Below, piece by piece: positions 48,592 through 61,273 of a DNA stretch of 64,000 bases. The notes below the pieces were generated by a model. That model worked only from the letters and a program-made list of their open reading frames with translations. It did no database searches and was not told the DNA's origin. The stretch lies in NCBI GenBank assembly GCA_907165065.1, contig OU015528.1:40043515-40107514 (forward strand). The letters run 5' to 3'. How positions within the stretch are numbered: position 1 is the stretch's first letter; each line of letters opens with the position of its first letter. Source of the DNA: Caprimulgus europaeus. Taxonomy: Eukaryota; Chordata; Aves; Caprimulgiformes; Caprimulgidae. Made by a program: the position numbers and the translations under genes.

Positions 48592-49731
48592 TATGGTGGT
48601 TTTGCTTGGCAGCCAAACACAACTACTCGCTCACTCTCCCTCACCCCCTCCCAGGAAATAGAGGAGAGAATTGGAGTTGTAAGGGTGAAGACACTCATAG
48701 GTAGAGATAACAATTTAATAACTGAAATTAAAAAAAAAAAACAAAAAAACAAACCTTAAAATAATAATGATAATAAAATAATAATGATAACAATAGTAAT
48801 AATAAAATATACAAATGACTGATACACTGTGCAATTGCTCACCACCCACTAACCAAGCTTGGCCTGTTCTTGGATAACAATAGTGGGGGAGTGACAATCC
48901 TGAAACCAAAACCATGATCCCAGAACAATGAGAGACAGAGAGAGAACTCCCTAAGAGAAACTCTCGTTAATATACTGAACATGACGATACACAATGTAGA
49001 ATATCCTACTGGCATACCCAAATGCCAGACTTGTTTATTAATTTTAATATTCCTTGCTTCCCCAGATCTTGCACCTGTAGACTAGTAAAATGGGCTACAA
49101 AGATGATTAAAGGGCTGGAGCATCTTTTTTATGAGGAAAGACTGAGAGACCTGGGACTGTTTAGCCTCAAGAAGAGAAGACTGAGAGGGGACCCTATTGA
49201 CGTTTACAAATATCTGAAGGGCGTGTGTCAAGAGGATGGGGCCAGACGTTTTTCAGTGGTGGCTAGTAATAGGACAAGGGGCAATGCGCACAAGCTGGAA
49301 CACAGAAGGTTCCACTTAAGCATGAGGAAAAACTTCTTAACCGTGAGGGTGCCAGAGCCCTGGAACAGGCTGCCTAGAGAGGATGTGATATCTCCTTCTC
49401 TGGACATATTCAAAGCCTTCCTGGATGCAGTCCTGTGTAACTTGCTCTAGGTGAACTTGCTTTGACATAGGGGTTGGATTAGATGATCTCCAGAGGTCCC
49501 TTCCAACCCCTAACATTCTGTGATTCTGTGAAAACACAAAGTCCTTCAACTTCCAGTGACAATTGAAAACATTGTTATGTTATCAACATTCTTTTCATAA
49601 CAAATCCCTTGCTGAAACCAAAACACAGTGCTATTCTATACTACTATAGTAGTATATAAGTATATATATTATAAAGAGTAATATAGCTACTATAACGAAA
49701 CCTAGCTCTGTCTCAGCTAAAAACCAGGACA
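48592..49731 (-). mobile_element. Solo LTR, avian ERV, split by a nested CR1
   Basis: Read on the minus strand the element begins at 49731 (TGTCCTGGTTTTTAGCTGAG) and ends near 48592. It is the same family as 5939-6358, sharing CAATTGCTCACCACCCACTA (48831-48850) and the TATA-box region near 48970. LTR sequence occupies 48592 to about 49082 and resumes at about 49532; the intervening 450 bp is a CR1. Without the CR1 the LTR would be about 690 bp, including AT-rich low-complexity expansions at about 48730-48815 and 49640-49690. Exact 5-bp ATGAG repeats flank it. It is a fossil with no internal retroviral genes. Confidence 0.88.
49083..49531 (+). mobile_element. CR1 LINE 3' end inserted in the LTR
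   Basis: A 5'-truncated CR1 beginning near 49083 (AAATGGGCTACAAAGATGAT) runs through [13 protein letters not shown] (about 49157-49195) and [14 protein letters not shown] (about 49337-49378). It finishes in two terminal units, ATTCTGTGATTCTGTGA, at 49515-49531. The terminal ORF2 frame is open from about 49022 to the natural TAG at 49448-49450, so the copy is relatively young. It lies antiparallel to the host LTR and must be younger than it. CR1 often leaves no clear target-site duplication and none is evident. Confidence 0.93.
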
Positions 49732-49736
49732 ATGAG
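49732..49736. repeat. Target-site duplication, right copy
   Basis: ATGAG directly follows the LTR boundary at 49731 and matches 48587-48591 exactly. The match fixes the LTR ends and shows that the whole LTR plus CR1 composite occupies a single insertion site. Confidence 0.7.
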
Positions 49737-50664
49737 GTAGGGACCTGGCCTTCCCTTCTGAGCCCTGCAGTGGGGTACCAGGCTATTTCTGCCTCAGCAA
49801 GTAGGTCCTTTTGAAGATGTTGGTTCATTTTGGTCATGGTCATTTCCTCAGAAGCTGGGAGGCTAAGCTAATGGGTATTACAACACTCAGCACCCTAGAG
49901 GGTCTGAATCTGCCCTGCTTCAAGACATACTAAGTTTGAGCTATATGCAAAAAAACTTTCCCTTGCTAGTTGATAAACAGAGTCACGGAACCATAAAGTA
50001 AATGGTGATTTTTCTGTTGCTGGAAGCAAGGAAATGGTTTTCTCTCTACCTTAAGCAAAAAACTGTTTATGTTTTACATCCTTTAGCTACTACATATCTG
50101 CATTGGTTAATTTATACAAAATATACAACACTTGTTAACTCTTGTTTAACTGAAGTACAAAAATTTTGTATGCTATTAAAGTGGTAAATTTGTATTGTAG
50201 GTATTATGCAAATTTGTTCAAGACAAGCTTCCCACTGATGCATTTATTGCTAAAGTATGAAAATATAACAATTGTGAAAAAATATATTGGTTATGATCTT
50301 TAATAAAATTTTATTTTTAGAGCTCAATCCCCTAATAAATTGTCTCACTCCAAACATCCATTTAATTACCTGGCACAGCTCAGGGGTGACCCCAGATAGT
50401 GGCACTTGCTAAGACATTCAGTGGCTTACACACAGACATAGACATAATTCTGGTTACATGGAAAAATTACATTTTAATTTTACATATCTTATTACTCTAC
50501 ATCTGCCTCCAAAAAAATTCACAGTGTTTTGGTATAAACCAATTACTTCCACTAGACAAAACAAGAGAGAAATGACAGTCAATGTACCTGTAAAAACAGG
50601 ACTGATCCTCCTTAATCATGTATAACAGTCATTAAGTTACATGTCAAATTCTAAGTTTAATTAA

Positions 50665-50735
50665 ATTTATATATGTATAAAATATATATTTGTATATATG
50701 TTATATATATATAACTCTATATATGTTTATATATG

Positions 50736-50774
<39 letters not shown>
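50665..50774. repeat. (TA)n microsatellite
   Basis: Uninterrupted TA dinucleotides fill about 50740-50773 (roughly 16-17 units), preceded by 75 bp of degenerate TATATGT and ATATAT words. The tract is likely length-polymorphic and prone to cruciform formation. Confidence 0.95.
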
Positions 50775-50778
<4 letters not shown>

Positions 50779-53700
50779 TCTACAATTAACAAAATACTTA
50801 GGTTTTTGGAGGGGTTAATTTCCCAAAATATTTGAAAATGAGAAGAAACAGACACGGTAATAACGAAGAAAAAGATAAATGAAAGGTGAAAATCTTTGGT
50901 AAGGCATCAGAAAAATAACTGGTTTCTAGGAAATTCAAGTAGTAAACTAAAACATAATTTAATTAAAAGGAATTTCATGTAAACATGGAAAAGACAGGAT
51001 AATTGAGAATATAACAAGAAAATCCATTTTTTATATGATGGCATTAATAGAGCCATGTGATACTGATGAAAATGAATATTTAAATAAATAATTTGATCAG
51101 TGTTGGAAATGCAAATCTTTAGGCACTTTGAGATTTCTGTCCCACAACAAGAGTTCAAAGAGAAGATCTGAAGTGAAAGAGCTGAATGGATTAGGTAATT
51201 GTAGCAGAGTTTTCACCTCCATATCTCTGTTTCAAATTGCAACCAGAAAGTCATTACATTCTGAAGCCTCAAATAATTTTTTTTTTTTTTTTTTGGTCCA
51301 CTTGTTCCAAGTTAATATTTATTCACATCACACTTATTATTCTGAACACAGAGGATGAAACTGGCTTTGTTCCTGGATTATTTTCTAACTGCAAGAAGAT
51401 TTTTCCTCTAGGACAGGATGTGCTCTACCTCTATGAATAGAACTTGTCACTTGAGAATTATCATTAAATATGATCTTACACAAAAAAAAATGGAACCGAC
51501 TGGAGGGCTGCAATGGAAGTTTAAAAAGAATAGGGCTCAATGCAGTTCAGTTTAACACAAGATAAGACTTACAGATAGGAATACAATCGTTTTCAGGAAC
51601 ATCTGTACAAATGGTAGGATTTGGATAACTGAAAATAAGGACAAAGATGATCATAGATAAGTTGAGGAAATTTTCTACTTTAAAAAATGCCACAGAAAAA
51701 GGAACCGACCATGCGATGATATACAGAATTGCAGAAGTAGTTCGGAATACAACAGTGATTTACATCTCTGCCGTATCCTCAGTTTGGTTTTAGCTGGAGG
51801 TCAGTACCATTTTAACTTGATGCAACTGTCCACCCACTCCCCCCAAGTTTAAGGTCAAAAAATAAGTATACCAAAAGTGTAACAAAAATAAACTGAAAGA
51901 AAATAAAGTGTCATTGGTGCTTCCATATGCACAGCCAGTAAAAGTATTTGTTAAACTGAAGTGGTTCAATCATTAAAAAGACAGTTGAAAACTATGTCCA
52001 GCCTTTAACTTCTTTTTGTCAGTGTTCACATTTTAAACCCACATATTCTTTAAAAAGTTTCATGTTGTCACTTCATATACCATGTCAATCACCAGAAAAG
52101 TTTGGTGTTCTGAAAAGATGTCTGTACTCAGATACAGAAGTTATGTATCTAGCTTTAAAAGTATAAAGTAACAGTGTTAAAGGAACACATTTAAATTTAA
52201 GTAAATAGAGAGTTAAGCTGTGAAATCCAGAAGAATTTAAAGGAATGTGAAAGATAGTACCGAGACACAAATAAGAATCTGAATAGTAGTTAACCAAACA
52301 AAATGGTAAGATCATTAGACACTTCCCAATGATACTGGAAGGTCACTAAGAACAACAGAAGGTCTTTCTGCCATATACAGACCCAAAAACCAGAGAATTT
52401 TCACATTATAGTACAAGAACCTTTAAATATAAATATCACCATAATAAGTCTTTCTCATATGCACACTGTGATTTATAGTAAATCAGCCCTAGCTTGTAAT
52501 CTTTGAAAAATATTTTCCCAGTACATATGTTTGCTGGCTTAGATCAAATGATCTGCTTATCTCCTGTGATGAACAAATGCTTTAAAGTTGCTTAAACTGG
52601 GCCTCTGGTGAAAGTATGCTACTCTCTACATTTCAGAATGTACATATTCTTATACCAGCATGGGACTATCCTTGTCAGGTCTAAATCTCTACGTAGTGGG
52701 CAACTGCAGACCTGACCTTACACACATCTCCCCACTATGCCTCTTCTCTGAAGTGTAAATGCAACCATTGTTCCACCCAAGCATGGCTGAGATTGTGATG
52801 AATACAGCTGAGAAAAACCATAAACAGAACATACAAAAGTAAGGTCAAATGTTTTGCTTTAATTTGTCAAGCATAGACAACTGAAGAGTTTTGACTGACT
52901 TACCATACAGAAGAAACCAAGAAATGAATGCCAAATTTCTGTCTGACAAGACTTTTAGCTATAATCTAATAATAATTAGTGTATATTCCTACATCTGCTG
53001 GAATTCAATACACTTGCAAGAATATGCTATCTTCCTTAAAGCAGACAATAACAAGAATTAGAAACACATACCCAGCTTCAGGAACGTTACGAGCTCAGTC
53101 TTTTATCCAAGGGATCCCAGTGTTGCAGCTTCTCAACTCAGCCACATTTAAAAAACTTGTACCACCACCCACAAACACATATAACCCGAGAAAGACACGT
53201 TGAAGAAATGCAGAAGAGTAAGGAAGAGAGATTCAAATGTATACTAAGAATGCTTCAAAATCAAAGAAACAAACTTTGTAAGAAGTGTGATTTAGATACA
53301 TCCTGCGATTAAGATGTCTTGTGTCAGATGAAGGGAATGGCAAAAAAATTAGAACCCACACAGGAAAAAAGACATAATTTAAAGAAATGGGTCTGGTATT
53401 GTGGTCTGCGGAACTTAGTGAGAAAATGGAAATACTAATAATCACCTCTGCTCCTTGGTCTAATAGACATACATATTTGTTATGACCAGCTCCATAAAAC
53501 AGTCTGTAAATAGGAGGTTCTGAGATATAAGTGGCCTGCGGGGTTGTAAAATTTGGGCACAGGCTGTTGAATTTGTGTCAGGATATGGACATTTACACTT
53601 GGCTGAGAATTTATACTATCGCAAAATATTTGCTGAGGATATTTTAAATATCTGAAAAGTCTCAGAGGATGGAATGCAGTGCCCTTTTGTATCATTTGCC

Positions 53701-54588
53701 ATAACCTAAAGTCTAAATCCTACCTCAGTTTTGGCTTATGTGCTATTTTAAACTGTTCAGAAGTTCCTAGAAATGTTGAGACTATTATTCTACCCATTCC
53801 TTACCATGCAGATCATTGATAGTTTAAATCACTCCTGTACAACGTGCTGGTTTTTCTGACTCCGAGCTCCAGGAATGATGTCTTCTACATATTGCACATT
53901 CCTTGAATGGAATGACACAGCTAGTCCCAACCTTTACCAGAACAGCTTCTGGAAGCTTCATTTATGGATTAACAGAGTCATAAGATTTTTTTTTTTTTCC
54001 TATCTCTCAGGAAACTGTAGAAATTAAATTTGCTCAATAGGTGTTGATGATTGCTGTGTACTTAACCTTAGGATCTTATTTTCCAAGAATATGAACTATG
54101 ATCCTTATTACAGCCCAGTAGAAATGTTGCTTTCATTGCAACTTCTTACATTTTATGTGAAGTTTCTGGAAACAAACCCTGTTAAGAACTGTTAGCATTT
54201 AGACCAGTTAGTAACATATTATGTATTTTTGTCATGTAAATTTTTCCCAGTAAAATTACCATACTTTCCTTTACAGCAATGTTAAAAACTCCCGCTTATT
54301 CTGTTGCCTTTTTTTTTTTCCTTGTTTAAACACATTTGTAGAAGCATCTGGTTTTGTTCCTAGAAATAGCAATCTGAGTCTTGACTAAAAAAAAAAAAAA
54401 GGTCAATAATTAATCACGAATCATACTTGCTATGACTGTCTTTGTCCATATAGTCATTTGGTAATTAATTTTAATTCCATACATTGACTAACTTGTGAGA
54501 AAATATTCCTCCAGCCACTTTTATAATCCTTGATTCTTCAAAAAATGATCAGCTCAAATATTTGGCACATGATTTTTCATAATAACTC

Positions 54589-54610
54589 ATTTGCATTATT
54601 AATTATTGTT
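54589..54610. promoter_or_regulatory. POU octamer, homeodomain and SOX motif cluster
   Basis: Within 22 bp lie an exact octamer ATTTGCAT (54589-54596), the palindromic homeodomain core ATTAATTA (54598-54605) and ATTGTT (54605-54610), a SOX core. The surrounding 54400-54720 has more TAAT cores (for example GGTAATTAATTTTAATT near 54460). AT-rich DNA produces these words often, so only the tight packing is suggestive of an enhancer. Confidence 0.25.
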
Positions 54611-56128
54611 CCTATTCCTAAATTCATGTTTGTAATATTTTGAATAGGAACTGCTTAATAACAAAATTAGCATAATAATTTCTATTTAAATTACTTAAAC
54701 TTTTACACTTAACTAAAACTTGTACATCCAGAAGTAGTCATGAGTGACAAGACTGATATCTACAAGCAAAAAATTATTCCTTATAACTCCTTATGAACAA
54801 AGCTGCATGTTTTTGCCAAAAATAGAAAAAATGTTTCTGGAGGAACTTTGAATTAAGCTTATCTTTTAACTTATAACTGCAGCTAGGACAGGAAATACAA
54901 CTTAGGGATTGGTAGGGTTTCTGTAAGAATTTACAGACTTCAAATTTATAATAGGACTGGGAAAACAGTTTTTTCCCCTGGAAAAAAGGTGGAAACTAAT
55001 AGTTCCTACTTCACTGCAATTTTCTTTGTAAATGTTTAATTTTTGTTTGATGAAAAGCCAAAGCATTACAAAAGTTTTTGCCAGAGTGCTACATCTTTTT
55101 TGAAATATTTGATTAAAATTATTTTAGCCACAGTAATAGTACAAATATGTCTAATGTGACAACATGGATGTAGTTATCGTAGTACTGTAGTACTGTCTTA
55201 CTACTATAGCTGGTAAAAGATGCATATTTTAGGCATTTGATCAGAAAGGTTTAGGCTGGGGGTGATTCCATAGTTTAACTCAAATAAAAACAGCTTCAAA
55301 CACATTTCAGTGTAACCAGATCTGAGAATTAAGCATGTGCTTACAAGATGTATTGAGCAGGGCCCGAGCTTTTTATATGGTACCTGCCCTAGTTTTCTCC
55401 ATCTTTTTAATTTCCTCAGAAGTATGGCATGCCCACAAAATGTTCTTGTAGAACATTGATACATATCGTCAGTAACCACAATGTAAAATATACTCGCAAA
55501 TTAAAATGATGAAAGCAAAATTATACTTTTGTATATAATTTGCCTTGGGACATGCTTACAGGATTCTGGAGCTCAGACTTTATCACAAAACTTTTCAGTG
55601 ATGCTGAGAAACAAGCTTTAATATTAAGGGTGGTATTTTCAGGTAATGCTATTTCACCTCTAGTGTTTTCAGTAACAGACATTGGCCCAGATAAAGAACT
55701 ATTTTTATGCCCTGAGCACATAAGCGTATGGACACTGTGATACTGGAGACCACGGTGTCTAATAGTTTGACAGATGTATAAAGAAGTAAGATCATAAGTA
55801 TCCAGATCCTGAGGTAAGCACAGGGAAAACACACTGACATGTGAGGGGTTTTTAAGTGAAAACTTGGGGGTCTAAGGCTGCTACAATGCCAAAAGGATGA
55901 CATGAGGTCTTAATGGATCAAAAAGCCACAGGTATCTTTGTGGATATTGCCATTCCCAACTAGCATGGCTCTGCAATCAGCTGGAGTTAGGTATATATAT
56001 TTGAGATATGAATATGAAAGCCTTTGGGTACAGGCACCTTAAATGCTGAACTATTAAAAATAGAACAGCTAGTGCTTTCCTCTCATTTTATCTGCAATAC
56101 ATTTCCTAGTAATTAGTAACGTTTTGAG

Positions 56129-56169
56129 AAAACAAAACAAAACAAAACAAAACCAACCAAACAAACAAA
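56129..56169. repeat. (AAAAC)n simple repeat
   Basis: Five AAAAC-type units grade into AACC/AAAC units, giving about 40 bp of A/C-only sequence. It is a simple repeat of no evident function. Confidence 0.9.
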
Positions 56170-56871
56170 TGAAAGATATAGCTATTCCAATATTATATTT
56201 TGATGGGAAAATCACACATAAAATAGATAGACTAGTTATTAGCTCTTGATGTGGTTATTCACCATAATTCAGTAATGTAACCTGATAGTCTAATTATTGA
56301 ATTTTGCTTTTTGTTCAGTCTGAAGTCCATATTTAAATTAATCAGAAAGAAAATACAAATGGTACCTAACAAGTGTACTACAGCAGTGTAGGATGTAAAT
56401 GAAACCTAAACTCATTCTGTCTGCAGTGATCTCTTGAGCTAACTTAAATGTCAACTTGTAAATGTCAACTGCATCTTCAGAGCGAAACATGATTTTGATG
56501 GTAAGTAGTATGTTCCACTTTATTCGTCTCAAGACAACAATTTTACATCAATTTTTCATGTCCACATAATTCACCAGCACATTGGACACCTTCTTGGCTT
56601 TTGTCTAGCAAATAGATATAGAGACAAATAAAATAAATTTTTAAAAAATCAGTTCCTTAGTGATTCCTCTAGTGTAAAAGAGAAGACATGGATGACAAAG
56701 GTGGAACAGAACTGGAACTTCTTCCTCAAAATGCCACAACAGTCATTATATTTACTACCCCAAAATTTTGAAAAATCCCTGTGAAAACTGAAAATATGTG
56801 TGCACCTGCCAGTGATTTGTTAAACTTTGTTAAATAGTTTTTCTCATTTTGCTTTCCACAACCAAAGAGAA

Positions 56872-56911
56872 AGCTATGATCATTGTGCAACAGCTATGAT
56901 CATTGTGCAAC
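56872..56911. repeat. Perfect 20-bp tandem duplication
   Basis: The unit AGCTATGATCATTGTGCAAC occurs twice without mismatch or spacer at 56872-56891 and 56892-56911. It directly precedes a T-run and TTACAG at 56912-56931, a good splice acceptor sequence. Absence of any mismatch suggests a recent duplication. Confidence 0.95.
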
Positions 56912-59900
56912 TTTTTTTTTTTTTCTTACAGTCTGGAGCAGTGAATAATAAAATATTTGTATCAGAGTTATAATTAAAGGTGAGAGATGGAGCTATGCCC
57001 ATCGCAGAATGCTGAAGAAGTTGCATAAATTAAGCAATGTGGACTTCTGAATGGGAGTTTCACTCCTAGACTGAGTATTGTAAGGATTTGGAAAAGTACC
57101 AGCAAAGATGTTTAGTCTGTGTCTGCTTTGGATACAAGGCTTAGTCCAACAGGAATGCTTTGAAACAGCTTTGTGATTGGATGAGATAGAAAGGAGAACA
57201 CATAATTAGTGGAACAAATATAATTTATGGAATAGGCAGAGAGAACTTATCAGAAAACAGCATGTACAAATGATAGATCCAACAGCAAAAGAGATCAGGG
57301 AGAGATGAACTTTCCTAAGTTTTGCCACATATATGGTAACAGGTAAAGTTAATTATTTTTAAATAGTCAGCACATCTTTATGCTGAAAAAAAAATGAGTA
57401 GCCTACACACCTGAGGTTTTAGTTTAGTAGTTCCCAATAACAGACTCAACCTATGTTAATCTCATTTTGTTAGCTAAATGCCTCAGGCTTTCACTTAGTC
57501 CAAAATTCCAATTAATCTAAAATACCACAAGATAGCATCAGGGTGGGAAAATCTTGGCAGAGATCTAGTTTAACATGATATGAGCTGCACACATTAATGA
57601 GTCAGTGGCAAACATACCAGCTAGATAAAAATACTGACAGGCAGACAAATGGAAAAGGAGTTGTGAATCTCCTTAGCACATTATTATAAATTACTGATTT
57701 AGCCCAGAAAATGGTCAAAACACTTTGCAAAGCAGAGAAAGACAGCAGCTTTCTTTAAAAACTTACAGACAAAGAGAGATTATGAGAAAAAAATAAATCT
57801 GACAGTTGTTTATGCAACTGTCAGGTATGAGATATAGTGTAGTTACTGGAAAGAAAATAGAGCTAGGAAAGGATTCAGAACAGTTGCCTAAAGACAGATC
57901 TAACGGCAGAAAAAAGATGGGAGCTGAAGCAGACTGTGCTGTGCATAGGGTCCATGGTAAAAGAACATGTGAAAATGAGTGTGAGAGAAGAGGAATAGAG
58001 GAGCAATAAATTTTGCAGAACAACCTCAACATGAGAGTAAAAAGAATAATTACATACTATTGCAACAAACATACAAAGCCTACGTAGCAAGAACATACTG
58101 AAGTCAAAACTTCAATATCATCATATTTCTCACAACCTACCCCTTGACGTTGTTCTACTTTTAATTTTTAGTTTTGGACCACAGAAACACCTGCATATTC
58201 AAAGATTTCTAATGTTCTGTATGAAGTGAAATCCGTGAGTGCCTTCTTCTCCGCTTTCCTCCCTACTCCTCCTCCCTGCACATCCTAGCAGATTTGGAGG
58301 CTGGAAGCCATGGTGGGTCTGAGTGGGCCTCTGCAGAGGGAAGGCTGACAGAGAGTCAGGAAGGCCAGTCCCAGCAGCTTGCGGTTGTGGGCACCTGCAA
58401 CCAAAGGGATGACAGAAAAGCCTCCTATTCTTCTGGTTTGATTAGAGCAACCATAATGGCTTCTGAAATGGGCAGAAGCCTACTTTCCATAGTTGTCAGT
58501 CTTTTGCTCTGGACTCACTAGGGACCTCCACTATGAGTCACCGTCCCTTTCACAGTTTCATACTGCTCCTAGGGACATTTCTAGGGGAGAAAGCTCCTCA
58601 TACCTGTGGGCTTGCTTCAGAACCACTTCTGCTGTTGTTGAAGCTGCTTCTCCAGAAGTTTCATGTAATGTAGATCTGGGACAGGATGCTCTCTAACAAT
58701 TCTGATTTATGCATTGTTTTATGGTCCTATTTGGTGTACAGGGAAGATGGTAAACTGCAAGGAGGGCCAGAGGCTCTCCACTCAGTCAGGCTCTGGAGTC
58801 AAAGACAGAAAACACAGTAATGTCTGAAGATCTGTGCCTGACTATAGAGTACCATGTCCATAGCCATCCTCACTTTGAAATAAAAAACCTGCATTTTCAA
58901 CTTTAAAATAGTGTGTCTAGGCTAGAATAATTCCTTGGCAGATGTTGTCAAAGTAGGACCTCTAGTAAAAAAGACCTTTGAAGAAAATATTCCACCTGTA
59001 ACCTGGGAGTTTAGCTCCAGTGATGTGTAACTTTACAACAATCTGCACTTGAGATTTCAGCAAAAGCTGCTGGGCAAGTACAGTTAAACAGTTGAGGAAC
59101 AGACCTTTATGGGTCTTTGCAACCACTCTGAGTGGTGATTAAGCAGGTTCCAGTGCTTAAAGTGCCTTTGTAAGGAAGATGATATGTGTGAGTACTATTG
59201 CACTGTATTGTACTACCCATCCTGATTGAGAAGTGACTTGGTCTAGTATGTAACTAGAAATGCTTTGATCTGTGAGAAACATGCAGAAGGAGCCTGAGGA
59301 TTTTTTTTTTTTTTTTTTTCAATGTAATGCCAGACAAATAGCATTCCCTGTCATTGTAGCTGCTCTGGACAACAGGAACTGCTTTTACAACTTTACCATG
59401 TTATCTGTCTCCTGCAGGAATAATGGCAGGGGTTTGACAGGCCCAGTTTTCCTTGGCAGCCATGGCTGCAGCAAAAGTGCACCACAACTCTGTCTATTGG
59501 TCTTGGTCGGAGGAAAGTCAAGCAGTGACATAGTTGTTGCTGTGTGGTAGCGTTGCCTGGCTGGAGCTGAACTATCAGGGAATAAAGCTTGGAGAGGTGC
59601 CAGTTAAAAAGACTTTTCCTCATGCTGACTGCAGATAACACTGGCAGGGAGAAGCAGGGCAGAACAACTGCGAGAGGAGGGGGCTGGCAAAGGGTGCTGA
59701 CTCACACAGCCTTATTCTTAAAACATAGCCCTTGTCCTTTCCTGAAAATCTGTCCTCTGGTACTGAAGCAGGAATCATCACTGCAAGATGCTCACCAGAG
59801 TGCTAGCTGAGTCACAGAGCCTAGGACTCAGTGGAAGCTGTGGCCAGGGAGAAGCATTGGAGGATGGCCTATCAATCTCAACCTCAGAAAATGACATTGA

Positions 59901-61273
59901 AACAAGAGTCCTAATTTTAATCTTTTCCTGCCAGGATTCACATGTTATAATAGAATATGAGTACATATTTACATGATATTAGCAGATATTAGCATATTTA
60001 CTTGACATGAACAAAATATCCAGATCATGGTATTCTCCTGGCAAAAACACTGATTCAACTAGACATTGTGTTAACATACTGGGTGAGCTGGCTCGTTTGT
60101 AGCTTTCATACAGATGCCCTTCATTTTAAACTCAGATTTCCTCAGGTCCTGTTTTACCTGGCAGTGGCCTGCTGCTTAGCAACATCCTGTTGGTGGGAAA
60201 TTTCTCAAGCAGCAAAACACTATTTTCTCTCCTAGTGTTGCCAGTTCAGAATTATAGTCTGCTGCTCCCAAGGTCACCCATTTGCATTGCAGTTTACTTT
60301 TCTTCATGATAGGAAGGCATGGTAAAGCATACAAGAATAGGGTTTAGAATTCAGAAAGTGCTACTTCACAAAATGTGAGATTGAGGACTTTATAGTACAT
60401 CTTGCAAAACATGAGGGTATTCTGGGGCTTGCTTGGGTGGGAGAGGTTAGGATGACTTCCTTAAGCAAGGCAGGAAGAGAAACACTTGTTGCAGTATTCA
60501 TCCACATCACCTCTAGGACCACTGCACAGAAAAAAAAAAAAAAATTAAATTGTTGCTGTATGTGCAATAAAACTCATTTTCCTAATCCAGATGGTTGAAT
60601 AGTGTTACCACAGGGTTCCAAATACTGGTCAGTACCACACCCTTGTGGACCTAGCTCATGTTCCTTTGTGGTTTTGGCTGTCTTGGCTGACTACATAGCA
60701 CTGGATGATTATAAGTAATTAATTTTGAAAAGCATTTTCCATATGCTATGTTTCACTTCACCAACTGCAGTAAAAAATTTTTTCCCCTGTGTACAATGAC
60801 ACAGGAATGCTCTCCTGATTAGCTAAATGGCCGTATTTGCATAACTGCAGTTCGTAAATGGGGGCTTTTGGGTTTTTAATAATATGACCTAAAGGTAGAT
60901 ATAATAATATTTTTTAGTAAAAGCATATTTTGGGTGATGATTGCAGATGGATTAACTTCTAATAGTTGGCACTTAGGTTAAAATCCTTTTTTTACACTTT
61001 TTTTACTTTCTTATAATTCAACATGCATATAAATAACACTATGCAGCTGTACCACATCTTCTATGAAGAGTATACTATCTGAAATGCTTCATTGATCTAA
61101 GATGATCTTCTACTCTTTGTAAATTAGATATAAATTTGAAATTACTTTTATCACATCCCAGAGAGGCAATTGAACTGCTATTAAACTAATTGACTAAGCC
61201 TTAAAACCAAGCTTTTAGACAAAAGTCTTATTTATTTTCACTGAAACCGCCAAAAAAAATTATTTAAGAATAT
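56912..61273. other. Unique non-coding stretch, partly GC-richer
   Basis: I see no gene I recognise. Patches at about 58240-58720 and 59400-59850 are less AT-rich than the rest and carry overlapping open frames of 60-92 codons on both strands, none with a domain. Homopolymers are 19 T at 59301-59319 and 15 A at 60530-60544. Unknown decayed repeats could be hidden here. Confidence 0.5.

Larger units (their letters stand above)
49737..56870. other. Unique non-coding stretch with microsatellites
   Basis: I see no gene or recognisable transposon in about 7.1 kb. It holds a (TA)n tract at 50665-50774, an 18-T run at 51277-51294, a homeodomain/POU/SOX motif cluster near 54.6 kb, an AAAAC-type tract at 56129-56169 and some open frames of about 100 codons near 55.5-55.9 kb (minus) without a recognised domain. 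Confidence 0.5.

Noticed and set aside
55521-55903. Minus-strand open frames of 84-103 codons
   Set aside because: They overlap each other in different frames and have no homology I recognise, so they are treated as chance.
59281-59550. T-run at 59301-59319 followed by an open frame as a possible exon
   Set aside because: No AG follows the T-run at a suitable distance and the frame shows no domain.
60361-60567. Possible processed pseudogene ending in the A-run at 60530-60544
   Set aside because: Upstream sequence does not resemble any gene I know, there are no flanking duplications and the A-run alone is common in the window.
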